Assembly (NCBI RefSeq): GCF_002105155.1
Contig: NW_019029016.1
Location: 186,001-250,000, forward strand
Direction: 5' to 3'
Length of the DNA stretch: 64,000 nt
Origin: Lobosporangium transversale
Taxonomy: Eukaryota; Mortierellomycota; Mortierellomycetes; Mortierellales; Mortierellaceae
The notes beneath the pieces are model-generated. The model searched no databases, had not been told where the DNA came from, and worked only from the letters and a program-made list of their open reading frames with translations. Positions 31,606-42,738 of this stretch are shown here, piece by piece (the stretch's first letter is position 1; the number at the start of each line of letters is the position of its first letter). A program made the position numbers and the translations under genes.

Positions 31606-32922
31606 TTGATTTTAATATCAGGTGTCTAGTATGGCATACTAGTACTGCGTACCAAAATAACGAAAATTTAGTATGACATACTCGTACTGCGTACCAAAAT
31701 AACAAAAACAATCCCGCTTCCACAGCTGCAAAGTATCCAAACTCACCATCACTCTTCACAAAACCTGTCGTATAGACCATCTGGTCTCTATGGTTCCTGA
31801 GAACGGGGATGTACGTATATGGAGTACTCAGGCACTCTGAGAGCATTGCAGAGATGGATCCCATGAATGCATATTAATATCAATTTCACCCTCGTTCCGA
31901 GCGCTCTTTTTTCTGACGAAGTGATACTAGACAACATTCATAGACAAAGATTGACATTCATAAATAAATATGCAAGTAATACTAACACAAAAACTGACCC
32001 GCACAAAACCCATAGAAAGTGGTATTAAATCTTCTTTCATGATACCATTTTTGTTACTTTGGTACGTAGTACTGGTATGCCATACTGGGCACTTGATACT
32101 AAAATCACAACATACCTCTAGCAAAAAAGGGGCCGGAAAGGTGTTTTGTTTTTCTTTAGGCAGGAAATAAAAAATGAAAATGGTGAATGGGGCTAGATGC
32201 ACTAAAAGAGTGGAGGCAAGTAAATGGTGGACATGGTGCATCGTGATGATATAGCTTGATATATGGTGTTTGCTGATACTTTTTTTTCCTGATTGATTTT
32301 TACTAATTAATTTTTACTGATTTTTTCCCACAAACTCATAGGCGGATCAGATCCTACTAGCAGAAATCAGTCGCCTATTACATACAAAGGAAGGAAAAAA
32401 ATCAGTAGAAAAAAACCAGCAGACACCATATATCAAACTATACCATCACGATGCACTATGTTCACCGTTTACTTGCCTCCACTCTTTTAGCGCATCTAGC
32501 CCCATTCACCATTTTCATTTTTTATTCCCTGCCTACAAAAATGCAAAACACCTCTCCGCCCCCTTTTTTGCTAGAGGTATGTTATCGAATCCATACAGAT
32601 ATAAAAAGATCGTATTGACTTTAGTATCAAGTGTCCAGTATGGCATACTCGTACTGCGTACCAAATTAACGAAAGTTTAGTATAACATACTCATACTGCG
32701 TCTAGTATCACTTCATCAGAAAAAAGAGCGCTCGGGACGAGGGTGAAATTGATATTAGTATGCATTTATGGGATCCATCTCTGCAATGCTCTCAGAGTGC
32801 CTGAGCACTACATATACGCATATCCGCGTTCTCAGGAACCATAGAGACCAGATGGTCTATACGACAGGTTTTGTGAAGAGGGATGGTGAGTTTGGATACT
32901 TTGCAGCTGTGGAAGCGGGATT
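31606..32922. mobile_element. Foldback element F1 (long inverted repeat), truncated
   Basis: Two arms of several hundred bases face each other around a centre near 32330. They contain repeated GTACTGCGTACCAAAATAAC units near the ends and the shared block GGTCTATACGACAGGTTTTG. The left end is cut by the Helitron terminus. The right arm stops at about 32922 (GGCGGGATTG-type sequence) and lacks the last 120 bases seen in F2 (43365-44708). A short open frame is kept in both arms (31864 minus, 32768 plus). Confidence 0.75.
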
Positions 32923-33341
32923 GTATAATAGTCGGCTACCTTTCCCGTGACATGCATCCAAAGAATGGCAAAAAAAATCGGTATGTACTGAAGCAAATAC
33001 TAAAATCTGCAACTTTAGTACTCAACTCTAGTATTAGTACTAGTATGTCATACTATTCCTGAAATACACCTTTTTCTTCCACACCGCTCCGCTACACCAA
33101 ACTATACACCAACTAACACCAACTAACACCAACTATACACCAACTATACACCATTTTTTTTTTTTTTTTTTTTTTTTTTATTTTCCACTAAACACTAACT
33201 ATACACCGATTTTTTTTTTTTTTTACTTTCCATTGTATACCACTTTACTAACTTTTTTTTAATTCTGCCGCGAATCATCATTAAACATCACTAACCCTCG
33301 ATTCATTTTGAACTTTATAACATGATTATCTTTTACTCTAG
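32923..33341 (+). other. Upstream region of zinc-finger gene 1, with minisatellite
   Basis: Contains an array of CAACTAACAC/CAACTATACAC units (about 33100-33152), a 27-base T run from about 33154, a second T run (about 33210) and AT-rich leader to the ATG at 33342. No other gene seen. Confidence 0.5.
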
Positions 33342-34748
33342 ATGCCTAAGCAATCCCACGACGACGGCACTCCGTCAGAGTTAGAAAAATCATATCACTG
33401 TACAAATTGTCCGAAAAAGTTTAGTTCGGCCAAGTCTTTGGGAAACCACAGTAGAGACTATCATCCCTCCAAGGTCCGTGTGCGAGTGATTGCTGAAGAT
33501 GGAAGGATAAATCTACAGGATGTGAAATCCATCGATGGTATGCTTGTTTATCCCGTCTGTGGTTAATGAGGGATTGCTATCAGGACCGGCTTTGCATCAC
33601 ATGTTAGTCATCATCTTTCGACAGACGCTCAAACGAAGAAAGTAATTGACAATAATTGCCATATCTGCAACAATAATTTTGTCTCTGCTGAGAGCCTGGG
33701 GACTCACTACGACTAAATCCACCCTACTGCAAAGGAAGACATCGACGAGCATTCAGAGGAAGATATGAAGAGCGCAGAAATCCTTCACAGGGTGAGGGTG
33801 GAGTTGGACCAGAGTACTCTGAACCGTATCCTGACAAATTGTATGCTGGAGGCGCTTCCTTCATTCACCATCACTCACAAAAGTGGTGCCATGACCACAG
33901 CACTTCTGACGCATGCGGCTGCAAAACGGGCATCCACGGGTCCCATAATAAAACTGGAGAGAAACAAAAAACCAAAGGCGCAAGCTACCTCTAAGTTAGA
34001 AGATATTAACTCAAAATTAGAATCCAGCAGATACGGCAAACTTATTGATTGTAGCAGCTATCAGTTATTAGAACCATCATTTTTCGTGCAAAATTACAAA
34101 CAGGCAAAAGAGGACATTGCTCGAAACCTTGCTGGGGCCTTAGTGTATTCTGGATCCCAAATTATTCTTATTCTAAAAGTCGAGATTTATGGTCGTGATC
34201 CAGAGGAAGACCCACACTCGTTCAACTTTGTAAAGCCAACACTAGACGTGAAATCCGTAGCAACCATTGAACATGATAATTGTAAGAAGCTTGTGATAGG
34301 AACACTTTTCTGGAGCACATTGGTCACTTCTTCAATCGAAGTAATGACAGGAACTATCAATGTCGGAGCGCACAGCAAGTCTACGGAAACTGCCTTACGG
34401 TCAATCATTTTGGGCCACAAAGACTGGAAGCTGAATCCTTTAGCTGAAAGGCAGCTAAGGTCGAAATTCCACCGGAAAGAAACATTCCATTTCAGCGCAT
34501 CGACTTTCTTTCCATTTTCATATTGGGATTGCGTCCCAATAACAATATTCAATCTGAAACGCCATTTCAGCAGAAAATCCTCAATGACGGGAACAAAGGC
34601 GGCTGCTGCGTTGTTCAAAAAGATATTTGAATCGAAAAAGAAAATAATTAAGAAGAAGTGGTTGGAAGAGCTTCTCCATGATGACAAAATCAATGGTGCA
34701 GAAAAAATACAGGATATCATAGCTGCCATCGTGAGGCTGATTCCATGA
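33342..34748 (+). pseudogene. C2H2-type zinc-finger orphan gene 1, broken
   Basis: The ATG at 33342 opens a frame with a C2H2 finger (YHCTNCPKKFSSAKSLGNHS). It stops at 33566. In another frame around 33650-33720 a second finger is visible (CHICNNNFVSAESLGTHYD) and ends in a TAA. A long frame of 327 residues follows (33765-34748) with VEIYGRDPEE and a basic, helical C-terminus (KKIFESKKKIIKKKWLEELL). At least one frameshift and one nonsense codon separate the parts. The gene at 45140-46092 has the same plan (fingers, then ...IEIYGRKK...), so the two are related. Function unknown; DNA or RNA binding is inferred from the fingers only. Confidence 0.65.
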
Positions 34749-34967
34749 GAACAAAAAAAACTTAACCTGAGAGACAATGCCAAGGCTTCTAACCTACTAC
34801 GAAAATTAGCGGGCAGTTTATGTAATGCAATTACAGCAAAAAACACATCACACCCAACATACAAGCGACAGTAACTAGAATGCTGCAAGAAAAGATTATC
34901 CAAACTACAACAGATTAATTCTTTCAACAAAACAGGCGGTAGGCCATGAAGGTGTTATTCACATGAA
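34749..34967. other. 3' flank of zinc-finger gene 1
   Basis: About 220 bases of A-rich sequence with no frame. It ends exactly at the AAT of DIRS-like element B. Confidence 0.5.
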
Positions 34968-35247
34968 TGATCTGGAAGTGCTACAAAGGACGCACTATCC
35001 TCATTATCAGAGTAGCCATGGGACATATGTGTGACCTCTTTTTATTCCTTCTGACCGAGAAAAAACTAAAAATAAAATAAATAAAATCTAGCGTTCGCTC
35101 TGATCTACTCTCTATCTAGTAACGAGTGAAAAGAAAAGGGAGGTGTGGGAGGGACATATGTCCCATGGCTACTCTGATAATGAGGATAGTGCGTCCTTTG
35201 TAGCACTTCCAGATCATTATCCTCGTAGCCATGGTCCATATGTGACT

Positions 35248-36252
35248 TCAGAGCGAACCAAAAACAGACGTCGTCAAATTTGAATTGGTTTTGCGGGAAA
35301 CACGGTAGTGTTTGTTGAAAACCTTGTCAGACGACCAATTCCCTTGAACCATGATATCTTGGGTTGATACGCCAGCGATGGCTGCCAAGGTTGATCCTAT
35401 AGCGCGTGGCTTTGGAGGAGGTCGTTTCGACGGAAGATTTGGAATTCGACGTGTGATTTCATTCATAAAAGTGCCTATGGTACTGACCCTAAGGACTTTA
35501 GACTTGTCTTTCACAAAGCGCATAAGAGGATTGAATTTATAATCCTGATCTTTGTGGTGCTCGATTTCGAGAGGTGTGTCCGCTATCCGTCTGGTGTATT
35601 CTGTATAGGCCTCGACTGGGCAAATTTTCTTGTCGTTAGGGTGTCTACCTACGAAGATCGACTTTATGATGCGCTGCCCATCGCGTCGCTCCTTAGGGAA
35701 GACTATGGTAAGGAGAAGACCCTTTTCATTGGTCTCTGACTTTGACACATCGATGCAACCGATATCATCTGGCCGGAGAAACGCACAAACGCCTAAGAGC
35801 CAGCAGAGCTTGCGAGAGAGCTTAGGCATATCAAGATCCACATTGTCCTCCATGCGGAAGTATGAAAGGATGGGTGAAATGTCGAGTGCGGATACGTGCT
35901 CCATTTGAAATGCGCCAGTACTTTTCATTGCTGCCATGAACCGCTGAAAGTAGATGTTGCCTGTGATCACGGATGTGTCGTCGTAAAGCTTTAAGATGGC
36001 TGATTTTTTGTTAAGAGTGGTATTCCTACTCCAAGAATAGATAATCCGCGCATGGCATAAATAGTTAACTACAGCAATTGCATTTGGCGTACTAGGGTCG
36101 AAGCCTTCTTGTTGAGCCCATACTGCGAAAGCCTCTTGAGTTGGCAGATATTGTCGACGTGTTTTGCTGTTGGCACCTGCTGAATCTAGTAGAGTGATAG
36201 CGGATGGTGAGAGTCCTGCATCTAGATCTTTACGTCGCCTCTTATTCTCCAT
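35248..36252 (-). CDS. Tyrosine recombinase of DIRS-like element B
   Basis: 334 residues, same start and motifs as in element A (CAFLRPDDIGCIDVS, PRAIGSTLAAIAGVS, MVQGNWSSDKVF, FNKHYR). Only a few changes from A are seen (e.g. GNWSS against GSWSS). It overlaps the RT frame end (36222) by about 30 bases. Apparently intact. Confidence 0.86.
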   Translation of the reverse strand: MENKRRRKDLDAGLSPSAITLLDSAGANSKTRRQYLPTQEAFAVWAQQEGFDPSTPNAIAVVNYLCHARIIYSWSRNTTLNKKSAILKLYDDTSVITGNIYFQRFMAAMKSTGAFQMEHVSALDISPILSYFRMEDNVDLDMPKLSRKLCWLLGVCAFLRPDDIGCIDVSKSETNEKGLLLTIVFPKERRDGQRIIKSIFVGRHPNDKKICPVEAYTEYTRRIADTPLEIEHHKDQDYKFNPLMRFVKDKSKVLRVSTIGTFMNEITRRIPNLPSKRPPPKPRAIGSTLAAIAGVSTQDIMVQGNWSSDKVFNKHYRVSRKTNSNLTTSVFGSL

Positions 36253-38100
36253 GCTGTCAATGACCAGAGTGGATTCTTGCTGAGGAGATCGCTTGCGCTT
36301 CCGACGGCTGGTAGGACTGCTTCCCGAGGGATCGGGATTGGTGGTGCTACTGCCATCTCCTTGATGGTTGGGAACCATATTGCACTCGGCCACCATGGGG
36401 TTATTACTGTTGCTGTCAGTTTCTGGGTCTGTATCCTCTCCAAGATGATTGATAGAAGATTCCATGGGGGGCAAATGTAAAGGTTGCCCATCTCTGTCCA
36501 GTTGTGTTGAAGGGCGTCTATCTTCAGAGCATCTGGATGGAATTTCCATGAGACAAATGTCGGTAGCTGTTTGTTCTGTGCCGACGCAAATAGGTCCACC
36601 TGATGTGGCCCCCATTGGTGTTCCAGTTGTTGAAAGAATGGGCGACTGATCCTCCATTCCAATTGCGATATCATTCGCCGTGACGGTGCATCCGCTGGGT
36701 TGAATGCAGATGGGATGTATGTCGTCCGAAGTCGAGTCCCCGTTGCTAGGCAGTGACGCCATAACGTGTCCGCTAGTCTCATTAGTTCCGGAGACCTCGT
36801 CCCTCCGAACCTGTTGATGTGTGCAATCGTCGTCGTGTTGTCGCATATGATGTTGATCATTTTGCCCTGTGTTATTGGTAGTTGAACAGCTCGAAGAACT
36901 GTCTGTAGTTCCTTCCAGTTGATGTGGTGGTCTTTCTCTTGTGGAGTCCATTTGCCACTCCATGTTTGATTGTTGATCACGATCCCCCATCCGGTGTCCG
37001 ATGCATCCGTGTATATGTCCATTTGTGTCTGTTGTTGAATCCATGACAGACCATTCCATGACGTCAGTTGCTCCTTCCACCATTGAAGGTTCTCCTTGGC
37101 TGGTTCCGTGAGGGTGACCGTGTCCGACCAAGAAGCTCCCTTGGCTTTTAGTGCTGTGTTCTTGAGGTGAAGCAGATTCCGTGTCATGAATCGCGCTGGG
37201 AACACTGCCATAGATGTTGCCATTGCTTTCCCGACGAACGAAGAAAGTTCCCTTAAAGAAGTGGCGCCTTTTCGTAGTAGCTTTCCTGCCTCGCGCCGTA
37301 TGTCCCTGACTTTGGATTTCGGAACTGTGACAGTCATATCCCGGGAGTTGATGGTGAAGCCTAAATGGTCTATTTTCTGTGACGGGATCAACGTAGACTT
37401 GGCTTCCTTGATGAGGAATCCTAGCGCTGCCAACTTGTCTTGCACTAGTTGAGTGAACTGGATTGATTGTTCTTTGTTCTTGGCTAGGATTATCAAATCG
37501 TCTAGGTACGCTGATATGCGAATTCCTCGTCGTCGTGCCCATTTGAGGAAAGGCTTGAGAACTTTGGTGAACACTAGCGGAGAGAGTGAGAGCCCGAAGG
37601 GAAGTGTACGGAATTGAAATTTCCGGTTCTTCCATTGGAACTGTAGATAATGACGATAATCTGGATGGATTAGTACGTGAAGAAATGCGTCTGATAGGTC
37701 GATGCTTGTCATAAAGTCGTTCTTCTGTAACATTGCGCATACTGTCGTCATCGTCTCCATTTTGAAGTGCCGCTCTGAGACGTAGGCATTCAACGGTCTT
37801 AGATTTAAGACTGGACGAATGTCCCCGGTTTTCTTGGGGATAGTGAATATTCGGCTCTTGAAACCAGGGCCCGAAGCGACCTCTATTGCTCTTTTGGCTA
37901 AGAGTGCGATTACCTCTTGATCGATCGCCTTCTCTTCCTCCGCTGCTACTCGAGCTTGGTACGCTGTTGAACTGGATATCGGTGGCCGTTTGTGGAAAGG
38001 GATTTTGAATCCCTCGGAGACGACCGACTTGACCCATTCGCTGTCGGTTATGAGAGCCCATGCTTCTCTGTAAATCTGTAAACGGCCACCTACTGCTGGC
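36222..38100 (-). CDS. RT-RNase H-Dam-like protein of DIRS-like element B
   Basis: An open frame covers the whole domain set with no break: RT (FTIPKKTGDIRPVLNLRPLN, TSIDLSDAFLHVLIHP, YLDD in RISAYLDDLIILA), RNase H (MDIYTDASDTGWGIVI, CDNTTTIAHINRFGGTRSPE, FNPADAPSRR) and the Dam-like tail (DLFAS, YICPPWNLL, TPWWPSAIWFP). The frame is open upstream past 38100 out of frame with gag, so the exact start is uncertain; the gag stop of the sibling maps to about 38090. This is one of two undamaged DIRS RT frames in the window, with D2. Confidence 0.87.
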
Positions 38101-39012
38101 CTGCAGTCTGTGCCTGACTTGTCTGGTTGGATTGAGGGGTTTGGTAGCCTCGGCCTCGGCCTCGTCCCCTCTCCTTGGATTTTGGCCTCGCCCAAAAAAA
38201 GAACCATTGTCATTTTGATAGTGGGCGGTCTGAGTTTGACCCGATGGATGAGATTGGCTAGAATTAGAAGTGGGTCTGTAAGTATTTGCGCTAAAGAAAC
38301 TCCGGTTTTGAGTCCTCCTGTTGTACGCCCGTTGTCTTGTCGGGTTAGTAGCCTGACGAACACTCTTTGCCAATTTGCTGGCTTCAATGAAGTCTGAAGT
38401 AGAGACAATTGGTGGATCAACTGTGTCCTTGGTGACTGAAATTTTGTGCGCTTGGTAAACAAGGTCCTCCCTGTCGCTTGACATTTGCTGTGCAAGGTGT
38501 GCAATATGTTCACGCATTGTCTGTGCGAGCTGTAAGCACGCTTGTGCGACCGCAGGGTCAACTTCGTAGGAAAACATTTCCGTGGCAAATTGATCAAGTG
38601 GTCTTGTAAGGTTTGCCAATCGTGATTGATAGCGTGAGATTGTTTTGTCCATGGAACTGTGGTGAGAGGAAGAGTCGGGCCAGTCAATGAGTGCCGATTT
38701 GGGTGCAGAATAGGTTTGGGTTGTGTTTTTGGCAAAAGACTGCATCTCTTTAGCCATTTCTGTTGCATATGCAAGATCGTCTGCACGGTTTCCAGATTTA
38801 TGTTTGAAAAAATCTTTCCCGTCCATTGCTGGGTAGTGGACGAGAATGGAGTCGTCAGGTGTAATTTCGTAAGCTGGTTCTTTTGGAACCAAGTAGGGGT
38901 TCGATCGACTGGATTCAGAGCTAGTCGAGAGAGCTTCAAGCCGGCTGGTGAGTGTAGCCAGCTGGCTCTGGAGAGAGTGTATAATTGGATCAGAAGTGTC
39001 ATACTCGCTCAT
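38101..39012 (-). pseudogene. gag: Gag-like ORF of element B, frameshifted in a C-run
   Basis: Starts at the ATG at 39012 (MSEYDTSDPIIHSLQSQLAT), like element A. Near 38166 the run reads GTCCCCTC where A has GTCCCCCTC. The loss of one base moves the frame off the RGG-rich end into a frame that stays open far downstream. The last 20-30 gag residues are therefore replaced. Either a true mutation or a run-length sequencing error could explain it. Confidence 0.75.
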
Positions 39013-39170
39013 TTGGAACTTCAATACGCTGGATGTGTTCCTGAGCGAGAAAAAAGAAGATAGAGAGTAGATCAGAGCGAACGCTAGATTTTATTTATTT
39101 TATTTTTAGTTTTCTCGGTCAGAAGGAATAAAAAGAGGTCACACACATGGACCATGGCTACGAGGATAAT

Positions 39171-39459
39171 GCAAATTATTGTATCAGTTTTGGCACGCAC
39201 CATAGCAGTAGTTCAGATAGAAAAATAAGACAAACTCTAATTCGTCTTACAACTACAAATTTGGCAACAAAAGCAACGAAGGCCGTTATTTTTACGGGGA
39301 GAACAATTACAGACAGGGGGACAACAACTACAGGCGAGGAGAGAGCAACAGCCGAAGAAAGGACAGCAGCTACCGGAGATCAGACAGCCGCCGGAGAGAC
39401 CGAAGCAGCAGCCGCCGACGACAAGAGAGAAAGTCGGGGGAAGAATCACACTCTTCTTA
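39171..39459 (+). pseudogene. gag: C-terminal gag remnant of element E
   Basis: In one frame this encodes an Asn/Tyr/Arg-rich stretch (FYGENNYRQGDNNYRRGESN) followed by Arg/Ser dipeptides and a stop at about 39459. This differs from the RGG patches of the other families but occupies the same place before RT. The N-terminal part is missing. Confidence 0.6.
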
Positions 39460-41333
39460 AACGCATGGCGGAATGTTACAAAAGATCAAACACTCCTAGA
39501 GATAGTCAAGGAAGGTTACTCTATCCCGCTCTTGAACGCACCCCCAATTTCAACATCCCATCCTCCACCTTACCCGCTATCGGAGAAGGCGACAAAGAGT
39601 GTGGACAACGAAGTGCCCGCTTTGCTAACGAAGGGTGCAATAGAATTCGCGAGTGGACCCGGATTTACAAGTCCGCTCTTCACAATCCCCAAAAAGACTG
39701 GAGACGAAAGACCTGTCCTAAACCTGAAAGCATTAAATCAGTACTTACCTACACAACACTTCAAGATGGAGACAATCCATCAAGTATGCAATCTAATAAA
39801 GAAAAACGATTATCTTACCAGTATAGATCTGAGCGATGCATTTCTTCATGTGCCGATACACCCAGCATCACGAAAATATCTTCAATTCCAATGGAGGGAA
39901 CAACTGTACCAATTCAAGGTCCTACCATTCGGACTCTCCCTAGCACCATTGATTTTCACCAAGATACTGAAGCCTCTACTTCAATGGGCACGAACAAAAG
40001 GAATAAGAATATCAGCTTACCTCGACGACCTGATAATCGCAGCACCGAGCAAGGAATCATCCCAACGTGCAACAGCACTAGTCTTGACAAAACTGAAAAG
40101 CCTAGGTTTCTTGACAAAGGAATCCAAGTCGAGTCTTCAACCGAAACAGATACTGGAACATCTGGGATTCGAGATAGATACAACGACGATGACCCTGAGT
40201 GTACCGGGCAAGAAAATCCGGGACATTCGTCGAGAAGCGTCCAAACTGGCCAACAAAGGGATCTGCACAGTCCGTCAGCTATCATCCTTCATAGGCAAAG
40301 CGAGCGCAATGACAGCCGCAGTCTTTCCAGCTCGCCTCAAGGTTCAGCACTTCATGGCAGACAAGATTCATGCATTGAAAAATTGGATCCCTCATGGGAA
40401 CGCTCAATATCTCTGTCAACCAAAGCAACGGAGGAACTCCTTTGGTGGAGAACACATCTCAAATCATGGAATGGGAAGACATGGATCGCAACCAACCCAG
40501 AAGTCGACATTTACACCGACGCATCGGATTCAGGATGGGGCGTAGTCATCAACAACCAGACAATCAAGGGATCTTGGTCAGACAGTCTTCGAGAACGACA
40601 CATCAATTACAAGGAAATGCAGGCCATTTTCTACGCCCTGAAACAACCAGAAGTGAGGGGACGCACAGTGAACGTGATAACGGACAACATCACGACAATG
40701 GCTTACATCAACCACTTCGGCGGGACACGATCTCCAGCACTGATGACGCTAGCGACATCGATATGGGAATGGTGCCTGAAGACAGAGACAAGGATCAAGA
40801 CAACCTACGTGCCCTCAGCATTCAACCCCGCAGACGCCCCATCCCGGCGCCTGACAGGACAACTAGAATGGAGCATCGACAAAGAATTCTTCAAAAAGCT
40901 CCAAAGACGATGGGGCCCTCACCACGTCGATCTATTCGCCTCGCCAATAAACAACAAAGTGACGAAGTTCATGAGCTGGGAACCAACTGCAGGAGCAATA
41001 GGGCACAACACCCTTCAACATCATTGGCGCCAATTCGGCAACGTTTACTTATGCCCGCCGTGGAAGCTCATCCCCCTAGTATTGGAGAAAATCCGAGAGG
41101 AGAAGATAGAAGCAACCTTAGTGACACCTTATTGGCCTTCGGCGATGTGGTATCCAACAATCAAGATGATGGCAGTGGACCATCCAATACCAATACCTCG
41201 CCATCAAGTTCTCCCAGCGCCGGGAAACGCACCAGACATTCTGGCCAAAAATCCCCATTGGTCATTATGCGCTTGGAGGGTAAGAGGCGACGACTCGAAG
41301 CGAAAGGCTTCGACCCAGCCGCGGCATCGATAG
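39460..41333 (+). pseudogene. RT-RNase H-Dam-like ORF of element E, frameshifted
   Basis: RT lies in the frame containing FTIPKKTGDERPVLNLKALN, TSIDLSDAFLHVPIHP and YLDD (RISAYLDDLIIAA), up to about 40385. RNase H (VDIYTDASDSGWGVVI, TDNITTMAYINHFGGTRSPA, FNPADAPSRR) and the Dam-like tail (VDLFAS, YLCPPWKLIPLVL, TPYWPSAMWYP) continue in another frame to 41333. A one-base change near 40385 separates them. The start is not defined. Confidence 0.82.
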
Positions 41334-42265
41334 TTGTGGACAGTCCTGAGTTACAACGCAAGCAACGCGCATACGCCAAGATACAAGACAGGTATATCCA
41401 GTGGGCCACAGCACGCAATGTAGTCGCCATGGTACCACAGCCACCTCAACTATGTAACTGGCTTGCCTCCGGAGTCGCAATCCACGGATGGTCAGCTTCA
41501 ACAGTGGACGCATATAAAGCCGCAGTCATTCATATGTATGACGACAAGAGCACATTCAACGATCCGGACTTTCTGTTATTTTTCCAAACTCTACGTCGTC
41601 GTGAGATCAAGCATACAAAGGAACTCAATATAGACATCAAACCCGCTGTCGAATATTTACAACAACTAGGGCCTAACAGTTCTCTCACTCTCCTTATTCT
41701 CACACAAAAACTGTGTTGGCTACTCGGTACATGTGGGTTTCTCCGACCAAACGATATCATGTGTATCGATCTATCAAATGACAAATTCCATATCGATGGC
41801 ATCGTTGTAGTCCTTCCAATTTTGATTCCCAAGGAAACACGTGGTGGCAGCAGGATATGCAAATACACCACAGTTAAGAATCACACCGACAGTTCCCTTT
41901 GCCCGGTGATGACCTTCACCGAACATCTCAAAAGGATTGAGACTCACGCTATCAGCGTACCGCACCCTAAGGACCAAAGCATTCGATATCGTCCTTTAAT
42001 ACGAGATATCAGAGACCTCAAAAAACCCGTGGGAGCTGATCGAATAAGCAATCATATCTCAGCCATCAGCAGCAAGCTCATTCTTCCAAATGGCTCCAAG
42101 TTACCCAAAGCCAGGGCTATTGGTTCCACCCAAGCCATTAAACAAGGCGCCAGTGTCGACGATGTAGTGGTACAAGGCAATTGGTCTTCATCAATTCTGT
42201 TCGACAAGTTCTATCGACTGAACGCAGCAACAGCCACTAATTTCACCTCGATGATACTATCTTAA
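41267..42265 (+). CDS. Tyrosine recombinase of DIRS-like element E
   Basis: 332 residues from the ATG at 41267 (MRLEGKRRRLEAKGFDPAAA), overlapping the RT frame end by about 67 bases. Motifs: core-binding QRAYAKIQDRYIQWATARNV; R in CGFLRPNDIMCIDLS; R in KARAIGSTQAIKQGAS; W in VVQGNWSSSILF; Y in DKFYRLNAA. Intact although the rest of the element is decayed. Confidence 0.83.
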   Translation: MRLEGKRRRLEAKGFDPAAASIVVDSPELQRKQRAYAKIQDRYIQWATARNVVAMVPQPPQLCNWLASGVAIHGWSASTVDAYKAAVIHMYDDKSTFNDPDFLLFFQTLRRREIKHTKELNIDIKPAVEYLQQLGPNSSLTLLILTQKLCWLLGTCGFLRPNDIMCIDLSNDKFHIDGIVVVLPILIPKETRGGSRICKYTTVKNHTDSSLCPVMTFTEHLKRIETHAISVPHPKDQSIRYRPLIRDIRDLKKPVGADRISNHISAISSKLILPNGSKLPKARAIGSTQAIKQGASVDDVVVQGNWSSSILFDKFYRLNAATATNFTSMILS

Positions 42266-42348
42266 GGAATCTGCTCTGGATCCACATATATGGTCCTGGC
42301 TCTCGGATAATAAGCTTAAGTCGTCATGTTATTCGACTTGGCCAGCTA

Positions 42349-42738
42349 AAGTTATAAGTAAAAGAAATTAGATGAAAAAAGAGATGTAGATGTAAAACGA
42401 GTTGAAGATGATGTAAGAGAATTAGATGTAAAAGATTCAGATGAAAGAGATTTAGATGAAAGTAAAGATGTGGATTTAAAAAAGTGATGATGTAAAAGAC
42501 ATGATGTAAAAGGAGATGAAGATGTAAAAGAGTGAATAATGAAGGTGCAGATGTAAAAAGATGTGTAGGCGTAAAAAAGAGGTGTAGGCGTAAAATGAGG
42601 TGTAGGCGTAAAATGAGGTGTAGGTGGACATTTTATTAGAAAATGAAGTAACTTACTGAGTAATTCCACAATGAAGCAATGGTCCCGCCCTTGCCCGTAA
42701 GAAACTCACTCCATGACATGTCACAATGAGGCAACATT
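42349..42738. repeat. Degenerate minisatellite (GATGTAAAA / TAGGCGTAAAA units)
   Basis: From about 42350 to 42640 the sequence is a run of short, imperfect units such as AGATGTAAAAGA and GTGTAGGCGTAAAATGAG (three near-perfect copies at 42565-42625). The minus strand is open for 105 codons only because the units avoid stops. No gene is supported. Confidence 0.6.

Larger units (their letters stand above)
34968..39170 (-). mobile_element. DIRS-like tyrosine-recombinase retrotransposon B
   Basis: 4,203 bases bounded by AAT (34968-34970 and 39168-39170), nearly identical to element A without its solo LTR. The same ITR (about 35010-35120 with 39055-39170) and ICR (about 35160-35240) are present. 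RT-RNase H and recombinase frames are open. The gag frame has a one-base loss. The right side abuts a 5'-truncated DIRS-like element E; the left side abuts the zinc-finger gene flank. Confidence 0.9.
39171..42348 (+). mobile_element. DIRS-like tyrosine-recombinase retrotransposon E, 5'-truncated
   Basis: Plus-strand order: end of gag, RT-RNase H, recombinase and an ICR/terminal block (42284-42348). The left ITR and most of gag are absent at the junction with element B. The right edge, GGCCAGCTAA, is the same base at which the related remnant at 50443-50727 ends, so it probably marks a true terminus. One frameshift in RT/RNase H. Confidence 0.8.

Noticed and set aside
33100-33153. CRISPR-like array
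   Set aside because: Units are about 10-11 bases without spacers; a simple minisatellite in a eukaryotic genome.
35248-39024. A 1,258-residue fused protein in element B
   Set aside because: It joins gag to the recombinase through non-RT sequence only because of a one-base loss near 38166. The sibling element A has separate frames.
42352-42669. A 105-residue Ser/Thr/Phe-rich protein on the minus strand
   Set aside because: It is the translation of short tandem units (GATGTAAAA / GGCGTAAAATGAG) without stop codons; no start context or homology.
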